Below, in pieces: positions 50,743 through 63,100 of a stretch of DNA of 64,000 nt. Source of the DNA: Gymnogyps californianus (lineage: Eukaryota > Chordata > Aves > Accipitriformes > Cathartidae); the NCBI RefSeq assembly GCF_018139145.2, contig NC_059473.1, positions 60,060,707 to 60,124,706 on the forward strand. Direction: 5' to 3'. How positions within the stretch are numbered: position 1 is the first letter of the stretch; each line of letters begins with the position of its first letter. The notes beneath the pieces were generated by a model. It did no database searches and was not told where the DNA came from. It saw nothing but the letters and a program-made list of their open reading frames with translations. The translations under genes were made by a program, and so were the position numbers.

Positions 50743-53700
50743 TGACTTTTTCCTTTGAGGGGAGGTGGAGGAGGAGACTGAAGGAAAAAACGTAAAGACA
50801 GGTCTAAACTTTGAAAAGGGGAATGTCAGTGAAACAGAACGTTGGACTAGGTGGCTGCAAATGCAGAGGTACGCAGTGTAAGTTGTTAGTGGCGGCATTT
50901 GTACTACCTGGTACAAACCTGCAGCAAGGTTTCAGCAGATGTGTGTGCCAAACAGAAAAGGTACCACGAAGGCAAAGAGTAAACCAAAATGCTGAAAGAG
51001 CAAGGTTTGCAAAGTGGGTAGGTGGAAAAGGAATCCTTCAAACTTTGGAAGTACAACCCTGGAGAACGTTAAAAACCAAAAGCGTAAGTTTTTGTGAGAT
51101 CATTCATGATTTACTTGGTCACAAGATGCTGATGAGATTTCTGCCCTGGGCTACTACTTCACTGTTAAGAGACTCCTCACTGAGTCTGGGGAAGTTAAAA
51201 GGGGGTCCTGGAACAGGTTAGTTTGAAATGCAGCAAGTCCCTCTGTCCGACTGGTACATCCAAAGATTATGAAGGACCTTGAATATGAACTGACTTAGCT
51301 GCTAGCAGAAATAATCACGTCTCTGTCCTAAGTCTTGAAAGGCAGCACTATTTTCCTGCAATACATTTAGAAAAGGGTTTAGGAGCATTCCAGAAGTGTG
51401 CAAATAAGGTTTACATCTGCACCTTGCAACTGATTAAGGCAAAAATTGAACATGGAATCACAAAACACCTGTAAACTGGTCTGCAAAGACCTAGGTAGGA
51501 CCTTTCTTCCAGAGGGAGATCATGACTCACTAGTCTCTCAGAAGTCTTTACATGTGTCATTAAAAGTGATGGCTAGAAAAAAATAGCCGAAGTAGTGTAT
51601 TTAGTTCTGAAACAGTCAACACATTCCAATGCGAATAGGCCCCCCTTAGGATTTCCTGACAGAAATACCTGCGTGTGTGCTTTGGCGTAGTGGGGATATA
51701 TCCTCTGCATGAATGATTTGGCAGGTGTAGAAACCCCAGCAAATTATAACAATACGTGTTTTACTTCCTGTGTTTAGATGAATTAGCAGTGCAGGGAGAA
51801 GAACTGGCCAGGAATCAGTCTGCAAAGGCGAAGACTAAGGAGTCAATTTGCATTATAAAAATGGGGACAGTGGGTTTGCCTTTATGTCACGCTATGTTTT
51901 AAATTATTTTTTATTTTAAAATACTGCTGTTTAAAATATTTACTGTTGTGAGATGGCAACATTCACAGGTTACATACTGTTATTTGTATTACTTAGGGCT
52001 GTAGAAGGCTTGAGTATTTCATGTCCAGTAGAGCTCAGTTTGCTGGGCTGGTCCAGTAGGCATCTTCTAGGACACATCTAACCCTTTGCCTTTCTAATGT
52101 GATCAGTCACTTCCTGGAAAAACTTCATGTTGTCACTCTGTCCTTCCAGCTGCCACCTATCCTATGGGAGAAGGAAGAGATATAACTTGAGAAATTGCTC
52201 GGTGGAGTTACTGGCAACTTAGCCACAGCTTGGGGAAGATTAGAGCACCTGAGCTTTCATGACAGATGACATTAATTTTCAGAACATTTCAGTGTATCCA
52301 GGATTTTAAATGCAATCTGTTAATGCACCTTACGTAGTCCTACCAGGCAAGTTCTGTCTTTCTGTGAAAATTTTGGTTTTTAAATAATCAAATTATACTA
52401 GGATGGAGTTTACTAGATTCATTTTCAATGCTGTTTTAATTAGTGGAGTCTGTGAGTTGTTTTGCTTCCCTCAGTTGTCAGATGTACATTCTTTGTAAAA
52501 GTCAGAGAGGTTCTTTTAAAAATCCTGGGCCAACAGGAGTAAAGCAGATAGATGTTCCTTTTCCGACCTTGTAGCATCACGATACTGGAATCTCTCACTT
52601 TAAAAGTGCTATCCTGAAGTAGCCTCCAATGGCTTTATATTTCTTCCAGTAGCTATAGCAAGTCCAGCTTGTAATACTTCAACTTGAGCTTCAGTCAAAG
52701 GCTCAGTCGTTGCCCTGATACAGAATGACGGCCCATGTTCTGAAAATGTATTGATCAAATTTCCTGGGAGTTTTGTTTAACCAGCAACATTAGAAACCTT
52801 CAGTGTTACTACTAAATGTCATGAAGGGAGCATCTTATTTTATCAATATCTTTCTGTAACAGTATTGACTGTTCAGTTTGTATAACCAAAACCTGAGACT
52901 GGAAATAATTCTGTCTTTTACCCCTCATATATACGTCAAGTCATTGAATACATTATTGCTGGGATTGGATTATTCTCAGTTATTATAAAAGTCAAAGAGA
53001 CTGTAGTTCTGGAAAGCTTCTTTAACAATGAGGACAGGCAAAGATGCAGGAATGGACAGTGGCTAGGTTCCCTGCAGATGTAAGTCAGCACTTCTTCATT
53101 GACTTAAGTCTATAAATGATAAAAATTTAATTTTTTCAGCTACTGCATATAATCAGATGTGGTGAGATGGCAGGATCTCCCCCTTTCCTACTGGGCTAGT
53201 ATATTTGAATTAACATAAAGCTTGAGAATTCTTGCTGTTGATGAGTTCAATTTACTTAGATTAAACCAAATTAAATAGCAACAAAATGTGTTTTGTGCAA
53301 AAATAACATCGCTGTTAGTAAATTATAGTTCTCTTACAAAGTAGTGGGCCTCCTGAGCTGGACCTTCAGTGCACCAGGTCTTTGGTTGCTCCATTGTAGC
53401 TCTGTTGATCTCGGTGCTGCTAAACCATTTTCTGCTAGTACTGTATCTGGTCCAGACGCATTACAGCATCACAACAGATCTTACAGGAATAGCGACAGTT
53501 CAGCACAACAGATCCACACGTAGCGAAGTCACTGAACAGGTTCCAGTTGTTCCTCTTGGACTGAATTTTTTAGTTTCTTGGCTGTTCTAATATTCATCTT
53601 CTCACGAGATGAATACTTCAGAGCAGAATACCCCATCTTTTGATTATCACATGTCTTTTAGGAATTGGTATATTTCAGACTGCTAATTGAAGAGTCTTTG

Positions 53701-54267
53701 AAATCTTGGGCATTTAAGGGGATGGCAATCTTGAATAGTTTCATGGATAATAGTTTAACAAGTATTTTTAGTTGAAAAACCTTTAGGTGAAAAACCTTTT
53801 TATTTACCAAAACTAACTTGTGAAACTCATCACAAGTTACCACAGAGGCTAAGAGGTCAGCAGATGTCAGAGAAGGGTGTTTTTCAGGTATTCAGGTTTG
53901 TTATAATAAATAGGAATCACCCCAAGCTTGGGTTTCATGGAGAACCCAGACACTTGTGGTTCAGGACTGAACCCAGCTTTCAGCCCTTGGTATGCTTAGA
54001 AAACTGTGTGTGAGTTATCCCAATGCTGTTTATCACCGTTTTCCCTTCAAAGCATACAGCATCAGGGCACTATTGGAGACTGCTCTGCATTTGTATGACC
54101 TTTAATCAGCTACAGCTTCATTGTAGTGCAGGATTCGTGATGTTTGATATGTTTTGTAAAGAAATACCTATTTATGTTGTGTAACTGACACTTTGAATGT
54201 ATTGAGTGATTTTAGGTATTTTGTTATCAGATTATGCATAATTCTACAAATGCAATTCTACAAGTGG
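50743..54267. other. Intronic stretch, nothing recognised
   Basis: Mixed-composition unique-looking sequence without convincing exon or repeat. Confidence 0.55.
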
Positions 54268-54355
54268 TAATGCATGTAAAACCAGTTGAAATAATGAACA
54301 GTATGAAAGGAGAGGAGATGAGACAAGAGAAGACGAACAGAACAAGGGGCCAAAG
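54268..54355 (+). repeat. ~90-bp dispersed direct repeat, copy 1
   Basis: It contains TGCATGTAAAACCAGTTGAA, ATAATGAACAGTATGAAAGG and AGAGGAGATGAGACAAG. A diverged copy lies about 1 kb downstream at 55282-55371 in the same orientation. No known family was recognised. It may be a local duplication or two copies of an old repeat. Confidence 0.8.
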
Positions 54356-55281
54356 AACCACTTCAAAATAAGTACTTGGGATTTTTTTTTTAATTACTAT
54401 CATTTAGCTTTAGTATTCAGGGGTTAACAAACCACTATAACTTGTTCATTACCTTTTTCCAGTGTTCCCTCAGACCTCCTAGATCTGCAAACATCTGAAA
54501 AATATGAATTTAGGCAGCTAAAATACAACCTTTTAATTTCTCCATTGGATCCTTCAGGCATACCCTGTGGCTCAACCTTTTTTCTAAAGGTCAAGAGAGT
54601 TTTATTCATCTGACATAAGTAGCTTGAGTGTGGCATTTATAACTTGAGTAATGTTATGGGTGATAACACCATTAGACATTTTTACAGCTTCAGCAGGAGT
54701 TCAGCCAGCAGGACTATCAGCCTGATAAATGCTTTCCTCTTAAAGCTTGTATTGCTACAATAACCCCGAAACTTAAAGCTGCTCCTTGAAACCTATAGCC
54801 TGGCTAAAGAGATGAAGAGTGCCCTCTGACATTTCTAGGTTGCTAAAGAGCTCTCTCAGGTTCCAGTGCAAGAATTAAGATGCCCATGTTCTGATCTGAT
54901 TTGGAAATTACTGTAGGACTTCATAATTTTAAATGAATTGGGGGCAGTGCTGCTCCAAAGAATTAGCTTTAGATTGAGATGAGACTGAACTCTGGATGAT
55001 GAGTCCCAACATTTTGTTCCTACACAATTTTGAAGTGTTTCTACAGCATTTTAGGAGGCAGAACTCTTATACTGCTATTTTCAGAAACAATAGAGAGTTT
55101 CACCTCCTCTGTCTCGGTATTTTGCAGTTATAAAACTCCTAGGAGACTGGTAAAAAACGAATCTATAGAGTAGGCTGAAAATGGTGTGAGAAACTGGCAA
55201 TGACAACCGGTTTGTTTTGTAGAGATCTGAAAGAGAGTGGTTATGTTCTGAAAGTAGATAGTGGAAGTGGCTGTGCACTGA

Positions 55282-55371
55282 TTATGCATGTAAAAACAGT
55301 TGAAATAATGAACAGTGTGAAAGGAGAAGGGATGATACAAGTGGAAGAAGAACAGAATAAAGGACCACAAG
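55282..55371 (+). repeat. ~90-bp dispersed direct repeat, copy 2
   Basis: It contains TGCATGTAAAAACAGTTGAA, ATAATGAACAGTGTGAAAGG and AGAAGGGATGATACAAG. It aligns with copy 1 with scattered substitutions and small indels. Similarity fades on both sides. Confidence 0.8.
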
Positions 55372-55839
55372 GGAAGGCAGTGTGAGATGAACAAAGGCCG
55401 AGTTCTTGCTTTTATTTCTAAGAATAGTAATCTGAGGCTTGTAGCAAACTTTAGCTGCTGTTTTAACCCAGCAGCTATTTAACACAAAAATATTTGTAAC
55501 ATGTAATGATTACAGTCAAGGCAGCCAGATACTGGTTTTTTCATTGCTTCTGACAATGTGAAACAACTCCATTGATTTTCTTAAGATTTTAATGACTTCA
55601 CTGGAGTTCCTCTGTTAAACTGCTATTCTAGTTTACAACCCTTCTGTGTTTCCTGATCATCACCTTGATCATAGAAAAAAGTTTAGTACTTTTTATTTTT
55701 GACTGAGACCTTTGAAGCCACACTTCCTTTCTGAAACTTTCAAAAGTGCAACCATGACAGTTGCTCCCTAGGTGAGTACTATTGTGTAAGTCTGATACAA
55801 TACACAGTTTGAATGCTGCAAGTCTGGCACGACATCTCA

Positions 55840-56245
55840 GAAGGAAGATAGAAAGGAAGACCTCTGACAGCAGAGGTCAACAAGGGTGATTGGAGGCTTT
55901 GAACAACAACTGTACAGGGAGATCCTAAGTAGGCTATGATTCTTCAGCTTGGAAAAGAGATGACTAAGGGATTAGATAATAGAGGTCTATAAAATTGTGA
56001 CCGATGTTGAGAATGTAAGTAGGGAACAATTATTCTATATTTCTTTTAGTGTTAAGAGGTTACCAAGTGGAATTACCAGTTATCAAAGAAGAGGGAGTAT
56101 TTTTTGCTGGAAGTTACATGAGTGTGCAGAGGAGGTGCATGCTCAGTGCATCCTGTTCTTTTACTCTTCCCCAAACACTTGACCACTGTTAGAGGTAAGA
56201 TATAAGGCTAGATGAATTTTTTATCTGGGCATATAATTGCTAGAA
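55840..56245 (+). mobile_element. Ancient CR1 3' region, turtle/crocodile-like subfamily
   Basis: Blocks seen are TTCAGCTTGGAAAAGAGATG, ATAATAGAGGTCTATAAAAT and AGAAGAGGGAGTATTTTTTG. The 3' end carries a GGCTAGATGAATTTTTTATC block. The order is that of CR1 3' ends common in turtles and crocodilians (GGCTAGATGGACC-type tail) rather than the ATTCTATG-ending young bird families. It is highly diverged with internal loss. The subfamily match is from memory. Confidence 0.75.
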
Positions 56246-57295
56246 TCTTAAATTTACAAGCACTGGAAATAGGTGGTAGACTGGCAAGTGTAAGACATGA
56301 CCTTCCTTTTAGCTTCATTTTTAATGCTGGCTAGTTTTCAAGTTGATGAGTGCCTTTAAACTTGCTTTAAAACATATTTGCCTCATATGGAATTACGTGA
56401 TAGCAGCAGCAGCCTTGGCTAATGCATTTATCATTTTGTGGATTTATTAATCCTTATTTCCTGATTTTTTCTGAAATTCATCAAATATGCAGGATCGTAA
56501 CTTGCTTAAAGCCTCAAAACAGAAAATGCTTATAGAAAAGGAATTGTAGGTTCCAGTCAGTCTGACTTCAGTCGGTGCGCATTCACTACGGAGTAGTGTA
56601 GGGGCAAGAAAAAAACTTGCGTTATCCATTTTGTATTTGAAATAGTGGGTAGAAGCTCTTTTTCATCTCTTCCTGAAAGTGTACCATATTGCCTTCCTCT
56701 TGGGCTATAATAATCTGCTTCCAGTTGACTGATCGTATTGCTTTTTGCCTCTGTTTTTGGAAGACATTCTCCCACCTTCTCTCAGCTCATCAACTGAATA
56801 ACCTGTCTTCCTCTATTCAGCTTTCTGTTTCTCACAAGCTGTTTGAAATCTCTGCTAAGACCTCACTTTTGTCAGCTGTGCCTTCTGATATTGTTATGAC
56901 TGATGCATACCTCAGTTTCTGCCACCAGTTTTCAAAGTTTCTGTATCATCCAAGAATACTGCAGAATCTGTGGTAGCCCTTCTGCCAGCTCACTTTAGTT
57001 GTAGTAATGGCCAAGTTCAAATGAAGTGTAATGGCTCATATTAAAGTGAACAAAATGCACCCCACCATGAAACATTACTTGCTCACAGATTTTAGGCACT
57101 TACCTCTGGACCCTGCTGCTTTAACTTCATTTTTTAAATCTTCGGTTGCGGTGTCCTTTTGTGGCACCATTTCACATCCCTGACTGCTTTGCTTTCAATT
57201 AATTTCCAGTGTAGCTAGTTAATTACAAGATGCGTTTGAAGGAGGGTCCAGTGGCTGATGTTTGGTGGGACTGAGGACTGTTCTGTTATTTTCAG

Positions 57296-57476
57296 GTACT
57301 GTTTGGCACTGCTGATGGACAGGTTATCGTCATGGACTGCCATGGCCGAATGCTGGCCCACGTGCTCCTTCACGAGTCAGATGGCATCCTCAGCATGTCC
57401 TGGAACTACCCCAGCTTCCTGGTGGAGGACAGCAGCGAGAGCGACACGGACTCCGACGACTATTCCCCACCACAAG
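57296..57476 (+). CDS. TULP4: TULP4 internal coding exon, WD40 end and acidic Ser/Asp segment (phase 0 to 1)
   Basis: It begins VLFGTADGQVIVMDCHGRML, continues LLHESDGILSMSWNYP and ends with the acidic stretch VEDSSESDTDSDDY followed by SPPQ and one base of a split codon. This matches TULP4 as I recall it; the human residue after DDY is A rather than S. The GTADGQ..MSW part is WD40 blade. The DSSESDTDSDD stretch is a likely loop and resembles casein-kinase-2 target sequence, which is inference. The acceptor is CTGTTATTTTCAG at 57295 and the donor is AAG|GTAGTG at 57477. The length of 181 nt leaves one base (G), completed by AT at the next exon to give Asp. The frame remains open 110 codons past the donor to a stop at 57806-57808. 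The exon is visibly GC-richer than its surroundings. Confidence 0.96.
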
Positions 57477-58046
57477 GTAGTGTTGTGCGCACGTCCTGTT
57501 TCAGCTTTGCAAGCGCTCACAAAGACATCTCGAATGCCAGGGAGCTGTCATGCTGTACTAAAACAGCAGGATGGCCACAGTTTCAAGCTGGTAGAGGCCG
57601 AAAGGTGGTGCATTCCTGTGAAGGTAGCATGGGGGATGGAGCAGAGAGCTGGTACGGGGGAGTGGGTTTGTCCCCAGCTCTGCCACCAGCCTCGCTGCAT
57701 GGCTTGCTGCAGGTCATACCTCATCTGTGCAGCTCTGCCTCTGTTTGCACAAATGAGATAACAACACAAAGCTCAAAGTTTTTAGTGAGGATGAGTGAAA
57801 AACACTAGATAGGGGCATATCAGGTCTCACTGATAAGCAGATGTGAGGTATTGCTATGGTCCATATGTATGGAGGTAGTCAGAGTGCAGTCACAGAAGTT
57901 AATGCATTATATAGATTCATGTGAAAAGACACCAGTACTAGACATAACGGAAAGTACTACATCTTTAATTTTATCTCTGTTTCATAGGATTTCTGTAATG
58001 CTCATCATTCTAGTCCCATCCTTGATAGTCCTGACATAAAGAGCTC

Positions 58047-58052
58047 AATAAA
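58047..58052 (+). promoter_or_regulatory. TULP4: AATAAA, candidate intronic poly(A) signal
   Basis: AATAAA lies about 240 bp after the stop (57806-57808) that ends the open read-through from TULP4 exon 57296-57476. It could serve a short intron-terminated transcript. AATAAA is frequent by chance in AT-rich DNA, so its use is unproven. Confidence 0.3.
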
Positions 58053-59656
58053 TTCTGTAGAAGGATTGGAAATGAAAATTTTTCCTGCAATTACACAGGG
58101 TAGAAGAAGGGTGTCTGGAGCTGTCTGGAGTTACTAATTCCCATGCTTCAGAGCACATTACCAGTTTGAGGGTCAGGAAGAAATCCTTCCCTCCCGTTAA
58201 GTATAAATATAACTCATCGGGTGAAATGTTTTGGTTTTAAACTCCTTGGAAATCATCAATAGCAAAAACCTAGGAGGCCTAGGTGTCCATGCACAGTCAG
58301 CCCCATCCTTCGTATTCAGGTAATGCTAATACTTCTTCTTGTTAATACTGTTGATTAGTCTGTAAGATCTAGGTAAGCTCTTTCTGTGTTCCAGTGTGTA
58401 AAGTCTGAACTAAATTAAGGACTAAATTAATAAAACAGTGATTGTACAATGAAAAATTTAAATATGTAATAGCTAGAAATAATTCTGAATTTGCATCTCA
58501 GATCTGAACCACTGAATTGAGGACTCTTGCAGTTTTAACTCTAATTTGGATTCAGTCCAAAAATCTACCTTTTCCAGAATCACGTGTATATATGTCAATA
58601 TAATAAGCATATGTATTTAACAAATAATGATAGAGGAGAATGTGATCATCTGGTAAAATGTTAGCATCTTTTAAAACTGAGTTTTGTTTTAGCTTTCATG
58701 CCTCACTTTTGGTACTGCGTGAGATTTCTTACCTTAGAAGAAAAGAAACAATTTTCAAATTTCCTAGCAAGCTTCTAAAGCAAGACAGAGAACAACATTA
58801 AATCGGTTTTTCGTTGTCTTTTTAAAATACTGAGATTCCAGTTGGAGGATGGTGAAGTTGCAGAGTACACAGATGAGAACTTAAATGATCCGAATGCGCT
58901 AGCTTTTTCTGAGTCAATCGGGGGTGGGTGGACTCGTTACAAGCCTACAAGCCTATTTTAATGATTACCCAAACATGATGTGTTTTCTTTAGAGCAGATG
59001 CAGCATAAACCTCTCAAAGGTGACAAGCCTTTGACTCACACAGATGTGTAGGAAGGACTGGAAGTTTGATGGGTTTTTCTTACTAAATTATATACACACA
59101 GAGATGCTAATTGCTAGACATCTTTCTCCAAAATGCTTTCTGATCAGCTTTTTTACAAGTTCAGGAAGCAATACCACTCTTAACTGGCTCTGACATTTTT
59201 GTTGACTGAAAAGATGCTGGCTGGGCCTTGAAAGGCACTTTATCAGGGGCCAGCGGCATCTCCTGTCAGAAATTGTAAGCAAAAAGAGTTAAACAGCGAA
59301 TGCTACAGATGGTGATATTGGTCATGAAGTATTTGAACACGGGAATTTCAGTGAATGCTGAAAAACAAGCCCAGAGGAGGAGAGACTTTGCAGAAATGGT
59401 TTTTAAAGCCAAGTGTTCCATTTGGGCTCACCTCTACCTTTAAGTGCATTGGATCCTGTTATGCAGGATGGCAGGTAACTTTTCATGCTGCTGCCTAGCT
59501 CTTAACATTTAGAATACAGTAATTTGTGAAAGGTCAGTACATTCTTTTAGAAGTTCTTATAATCTCTCTATGTGACTTCAGGAGGAGTCCTCAGCACTTG
59601 CCCAAGCAGAAAGTGTATCTAACAAATAGGTTTTAATGTGATTATATTGTTTATTA

Positions 59657-59762
59657 CACTGGTTTTCAACTTGGGTCCCAAGGAAGCCTTCCAAAGCACT
59701 GGTTTTCAATTTGGGGACACTTTGGGGAGTTGCCAAGGGAGAAAGATTGAAAACCACCACTG
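59657..59762. mobile_element. Small hAT-like terminal-inverted-repeat remnant
   Basis: CACTGGTTTTCAACTTGGG at 59657 and CACTGGTTTTCAATTTGGGG at 59697 face ATTGAAAACCACCACTG ending at 59762. Its reverse complement starts CAGTGG and contains GGTTTTCAAT. CAGTGGTTTTCAA-type ends are typical of non-autonomous hAT elements of vertebrates. No clean 8-bp duplication is seen, and the left end is present twice 40 bp apart. The family is not assigned. Confidence 0.6.
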
Positions 59763-60031
59763 TATAACATAATAGTATATGCATAAATCACTTTGGATAT
59801 ACTGCAGCAAAAATTCACAAAGTAAAAACATTGGGGTTTCACAAAAGCAGACAAGCTAACTAGCTAAACCTGCTTTGCTTTTGCCCATAGACGTTGCAGA
59901 AATAAGCAGGTAGAGTTTGAGGCTTGGAACCACTCCTGATGGCGGTAGGCTGAAGTACAGCCTATTTCAGCCTGGATGTAATTACTTCTGGTTGTTTGCC
60001 TTTTGCTCACTCCAGAGCCTTGTTTTCGCAG

Positions 60032-60166
60032 ATGGACCAGCTGCATACCCAATCCCGGTGCAGAACACCAAGCCACTACTTACTGTCAGCTTCACGTCGG
60101 GAGACATCAGTTTAATGAACAATTATGACGACTTGTCTCCTACTATCATCCGCTCAGGGTTGAAAG
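60032..60166 (+). CDS. TULP4: TULP4 internal coding exon after the acidic segment (phase 1 to 1)
   Basis: After the two bases completing Asp, the exon reads GPAAYPIPVQNTKPLLTVSF, then TSGDISLMNNYDDLSPTIIR and SGLK plus one base. This is the TULP4 segment following the acidic loop. Human has, from memory, NIKP and TVIR where this bird has NTKP and TIIR, both conservative. The SF..GDISLMNNYDD part is again WD-blade-like. The acceptor is TTGTTTTCGCAG at 60031 and the donor is AAG|GTACAA at 60167. The 135 nt keep phase 1. The residues expected next (EVVAQW) are not found between 60167 and 64000, so the next exon lies beyond the window. Confidence 0.95.
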
Positions 60167-63100
60167 GTACAAAAGGAAGCCATTTCACCCCCTTCCTGTG
60201 CTCTGTTTTTCTTGTATTTTTAATGATGTGTGTGTAGGTTATGTTTTTGCGGTTGTCTCCCCTAACCCAGAAGCACTCGGCCACCGTTATTGCCACTTCC
60301 AGCAGTGACACCTGCTGGTGGAAGAGCAGCGCTTGGCTGATAGAGTTTTTGTGTTTGAAAAAATGTTTCAATTTTTGAGATCGTGTTTTATGGCAGTTTT
60401 GTAGAGCAGTTGATCTATTTGCTGTTTTTCAGCTGAATGTGCTTATGTTTATAATACGTTTATGCTTCTTTGTGTGAGTGCCTCTGCTACATAACACTTC
60501 CTTTGCATCTTTAATTCACAAGGTCTCCTCCCATGCTTTTGGTAACCAGGTATGAACCGCAATGCTGCTTTGACTCTCACAAATATTGAAAACTTGCTAG
60601 AATTATTAAGAGGCAAGTTATTCTGAGAGAAGGCAAATTCCACCGATTAATTACTATAGATCTTGCTAAGTAATGTGCATGAATGTTTGTACGATCAGTA
60701 TTCCATGTAAAATCTTTAACTGACATTGACATTTTTACTGTTCTTACGTATCAAAAAAGTCCCTTACTTTGCCAGCACTCTCAGTACAATTTACGGTGCT
60801 TTGCCTGCAGAGACGTTTTAATTCACTACACCACATAAGCACATACTTAAATATAGGGTCCATTGATTCTTTTTCATCTCCACAGGTAAATTAGTTTTGT
60901 ATTAGATGAAAAAAAAAATTAAGCTGTTGGAGCAGACTCTTAGCTGTTCTGTAATGGTGGGATATTTTTGGTGAAAAGTTGCCCTAACACCAGCCCAATA
61001 GCTTTTGGGTGATTGACTATGTAGGGTAGTCTTAGGAGGTAAAAAAAATTACCTTTGAGGTTTCTTTTCCACTCCTCCTTCTATCTGTGCCAACACAAGA
61101 AGTGCATGGCTGGCAAAACGTGGCATCATGAGGCAACCCTATGATCCAGAAAACTTCTTCAGCGGAAAGGATGTCTAAAGTCTGGGAAACTGGAACCAAT
61201 TTAGAGAAGCTCTTGTGATATCCACCAACAGCTCTGCCCAGCATCTCTGGGGCAGTATTATAGTAATTAGGGTAGGGAGTAGTCTTGCGTTGTCATCTAG
61301 TCTAGCTTTCAGCTGGAAACAGTAGGAGAAACAAATCCTGTCTTATTCTCTGTTTAGAGTTGCAGGGCTCTATCTTGCTGAGGATGTGTGTCCTGTTTCT
61401 CTTCGCCCATTGACTTTCACTAATGGAAAAAAGATCCTTTAATTACATCACCTTCCTCTAGCAAAATATTAATGTGCAAGCTAGGGTAGGAATATTTTTA
61501 TGAATTGTAAACTGGACTACATTGTTTTCATCAGTAGACAAAGAATGTGCAACATGTTGCTGGATTGCGAGTGTGTGTGAGACAGAGACAAAGGTGACTG
61601 GGATATCACTGTTGGTTTGAAGCATTGTACAATGGAAAGTATTTTACATATAGTTTTATATAGATGTACACATTTTCTGTATCTTCTTATCAAAATTTTT
61701 TTCAAGTGATTGTAATTTTACTGGTTTTTATCACATGCAAGATGTGCAAAATCACCCATCTCAGGGTCTCCATCCTCTCCAGCCACTTGGTATTCTGCTG
61801 AGAGTGGATGGTCTTAAGTATTGTCTGCAAGTCTTAATTCATGTGGTTTTGTTTGAAATCTCAAAGTATTGCTTTGTGGTCTCTGCAGCAGATGTCCTTG
61901 TCTTTATGGGCTGCTGTAGGCTACTCAATGTATTTTTAAAGCAGGCAACTTTAAAACTATTTCAAGCAATAACAGTTTATTTTTGCCGTTCTACTAGCTT
62001 TACATAGCTGTCGTTTTACTTGGAATATTTATATTAAATTGATATAGAAAAACTTTTGCTGTTGCATGAGAATTTGATTACCCAAATACAAGTTCTTCTT
62101 CTCATCCAGCTTGAACACTCCTGGAAGTTTTGTCAGTTCTAGTGGAGGTCCTGAACTGTTCAGTTGTATCCTTTCTTTTTTTATGCTTTTTAACTCAGTG
62201 ATTCTCAGTGCGCTGCTACCTGCAAAACTGCTGAACTACATCTACTAGTTGTACTAGCTAGCTACAACTACTACCTGCAGAGCTATTGCACATTTAGAGT
62301 GCTATCTATTCAAGGTTTGCTGATACACATGCCTGTAGTGGCTGGCAAGTAGTTTTGAGGGATGACTCTGATCCACTGATTCACTTGCAGACCATTACCC
62401 TAGATGAAACCTCCATCTGATTTTTAATCTCCGCTTGCGCTGAGACCTAGTTATCAGTTGAGCTATTTTACGTCAAGGTTCGATAATCGTTGGAGACCCT
62501 GTTGGCAGTGCAAGCATGCTGTAGAGCCATGCTGTCCTGGGGGGGATGCTGCAGCCCATGTCCAGCCCTTCGCTGCCTTTGCAGCAGCCTAATTCTAGGA
62601 GTTCTGTGAGAGAGAGAGAAAACTGCTGGACACAGTAATCACTCCTCTTCCTCTTGGTATGGGGATCAACTGAAAGTTTTACCTGAAGACATGTATCCAA
62701 AGGAGACTGGTTTTTCACTTTCGTAGTTGTGTAGTTAATCCAGTTACCAAAAGTGGAGTTGATCAGCTTGCCTTATTGATTTCTAACCTGCCTATCGTTA
62801 TACTCTCTGAGAAAGATGAATTAAATCCCATTGTAGATTACTTAGACAGCTGAGGACTAAGAGAAAAAAAAGAGCCATACAATGCCTAGCTGTGGAAAAT
62901 TATCTTGAGGAACATGCGTCTTGCCTCTGATATGTACAGAAGCATAATTCCCATGAGAAATATCAGAAAGTTGAAATAATACAAAACCATTTTAAATTGC
63001 ACATAAAAGTCCCTGAAAATGACAAGTTGACAACTTGAAACAATTTTGAGATCCTTCCTGCCAACTCTCATTTCTCTCCTGCTGCTTCATTTGAAGACAG

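Larger units (their letters stand above)
38842..57295 (+). other. TULP4: TULP4 intron of about 18.5 kb
   Basis: The intron is bounded by CAG|GTAATG and TTTTCAG. It holds a CR1 end, an antisense MIR, a nested palindrome, a solo LTR, a ~90-bp segment present twice and an ancient CR1. The remaining sequence is AT-rich with no recognisable gene on either strand. Confidence 0.9.
57477..60031 (+). other. TULP4: TULP4 intron of 2,555 bp
   Basis: It starts GTAGTG and ends TTTTCGCAG. The first ~330 bp are GC-richer and stay open in the TULP4 frame. An AATAAA lies at 58047. A small hAT-like element is at 59657-59762. Nothing else recognisable was seen. Confidence 0.9.

Noticed and set aside
57258..57761. 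167-codon plus-strand frame overlapping the TULP4 exon
   Set aside because: It is out of frame with the TULP4 exon coding sequence, which is unambiguous in the neighbouring frame.
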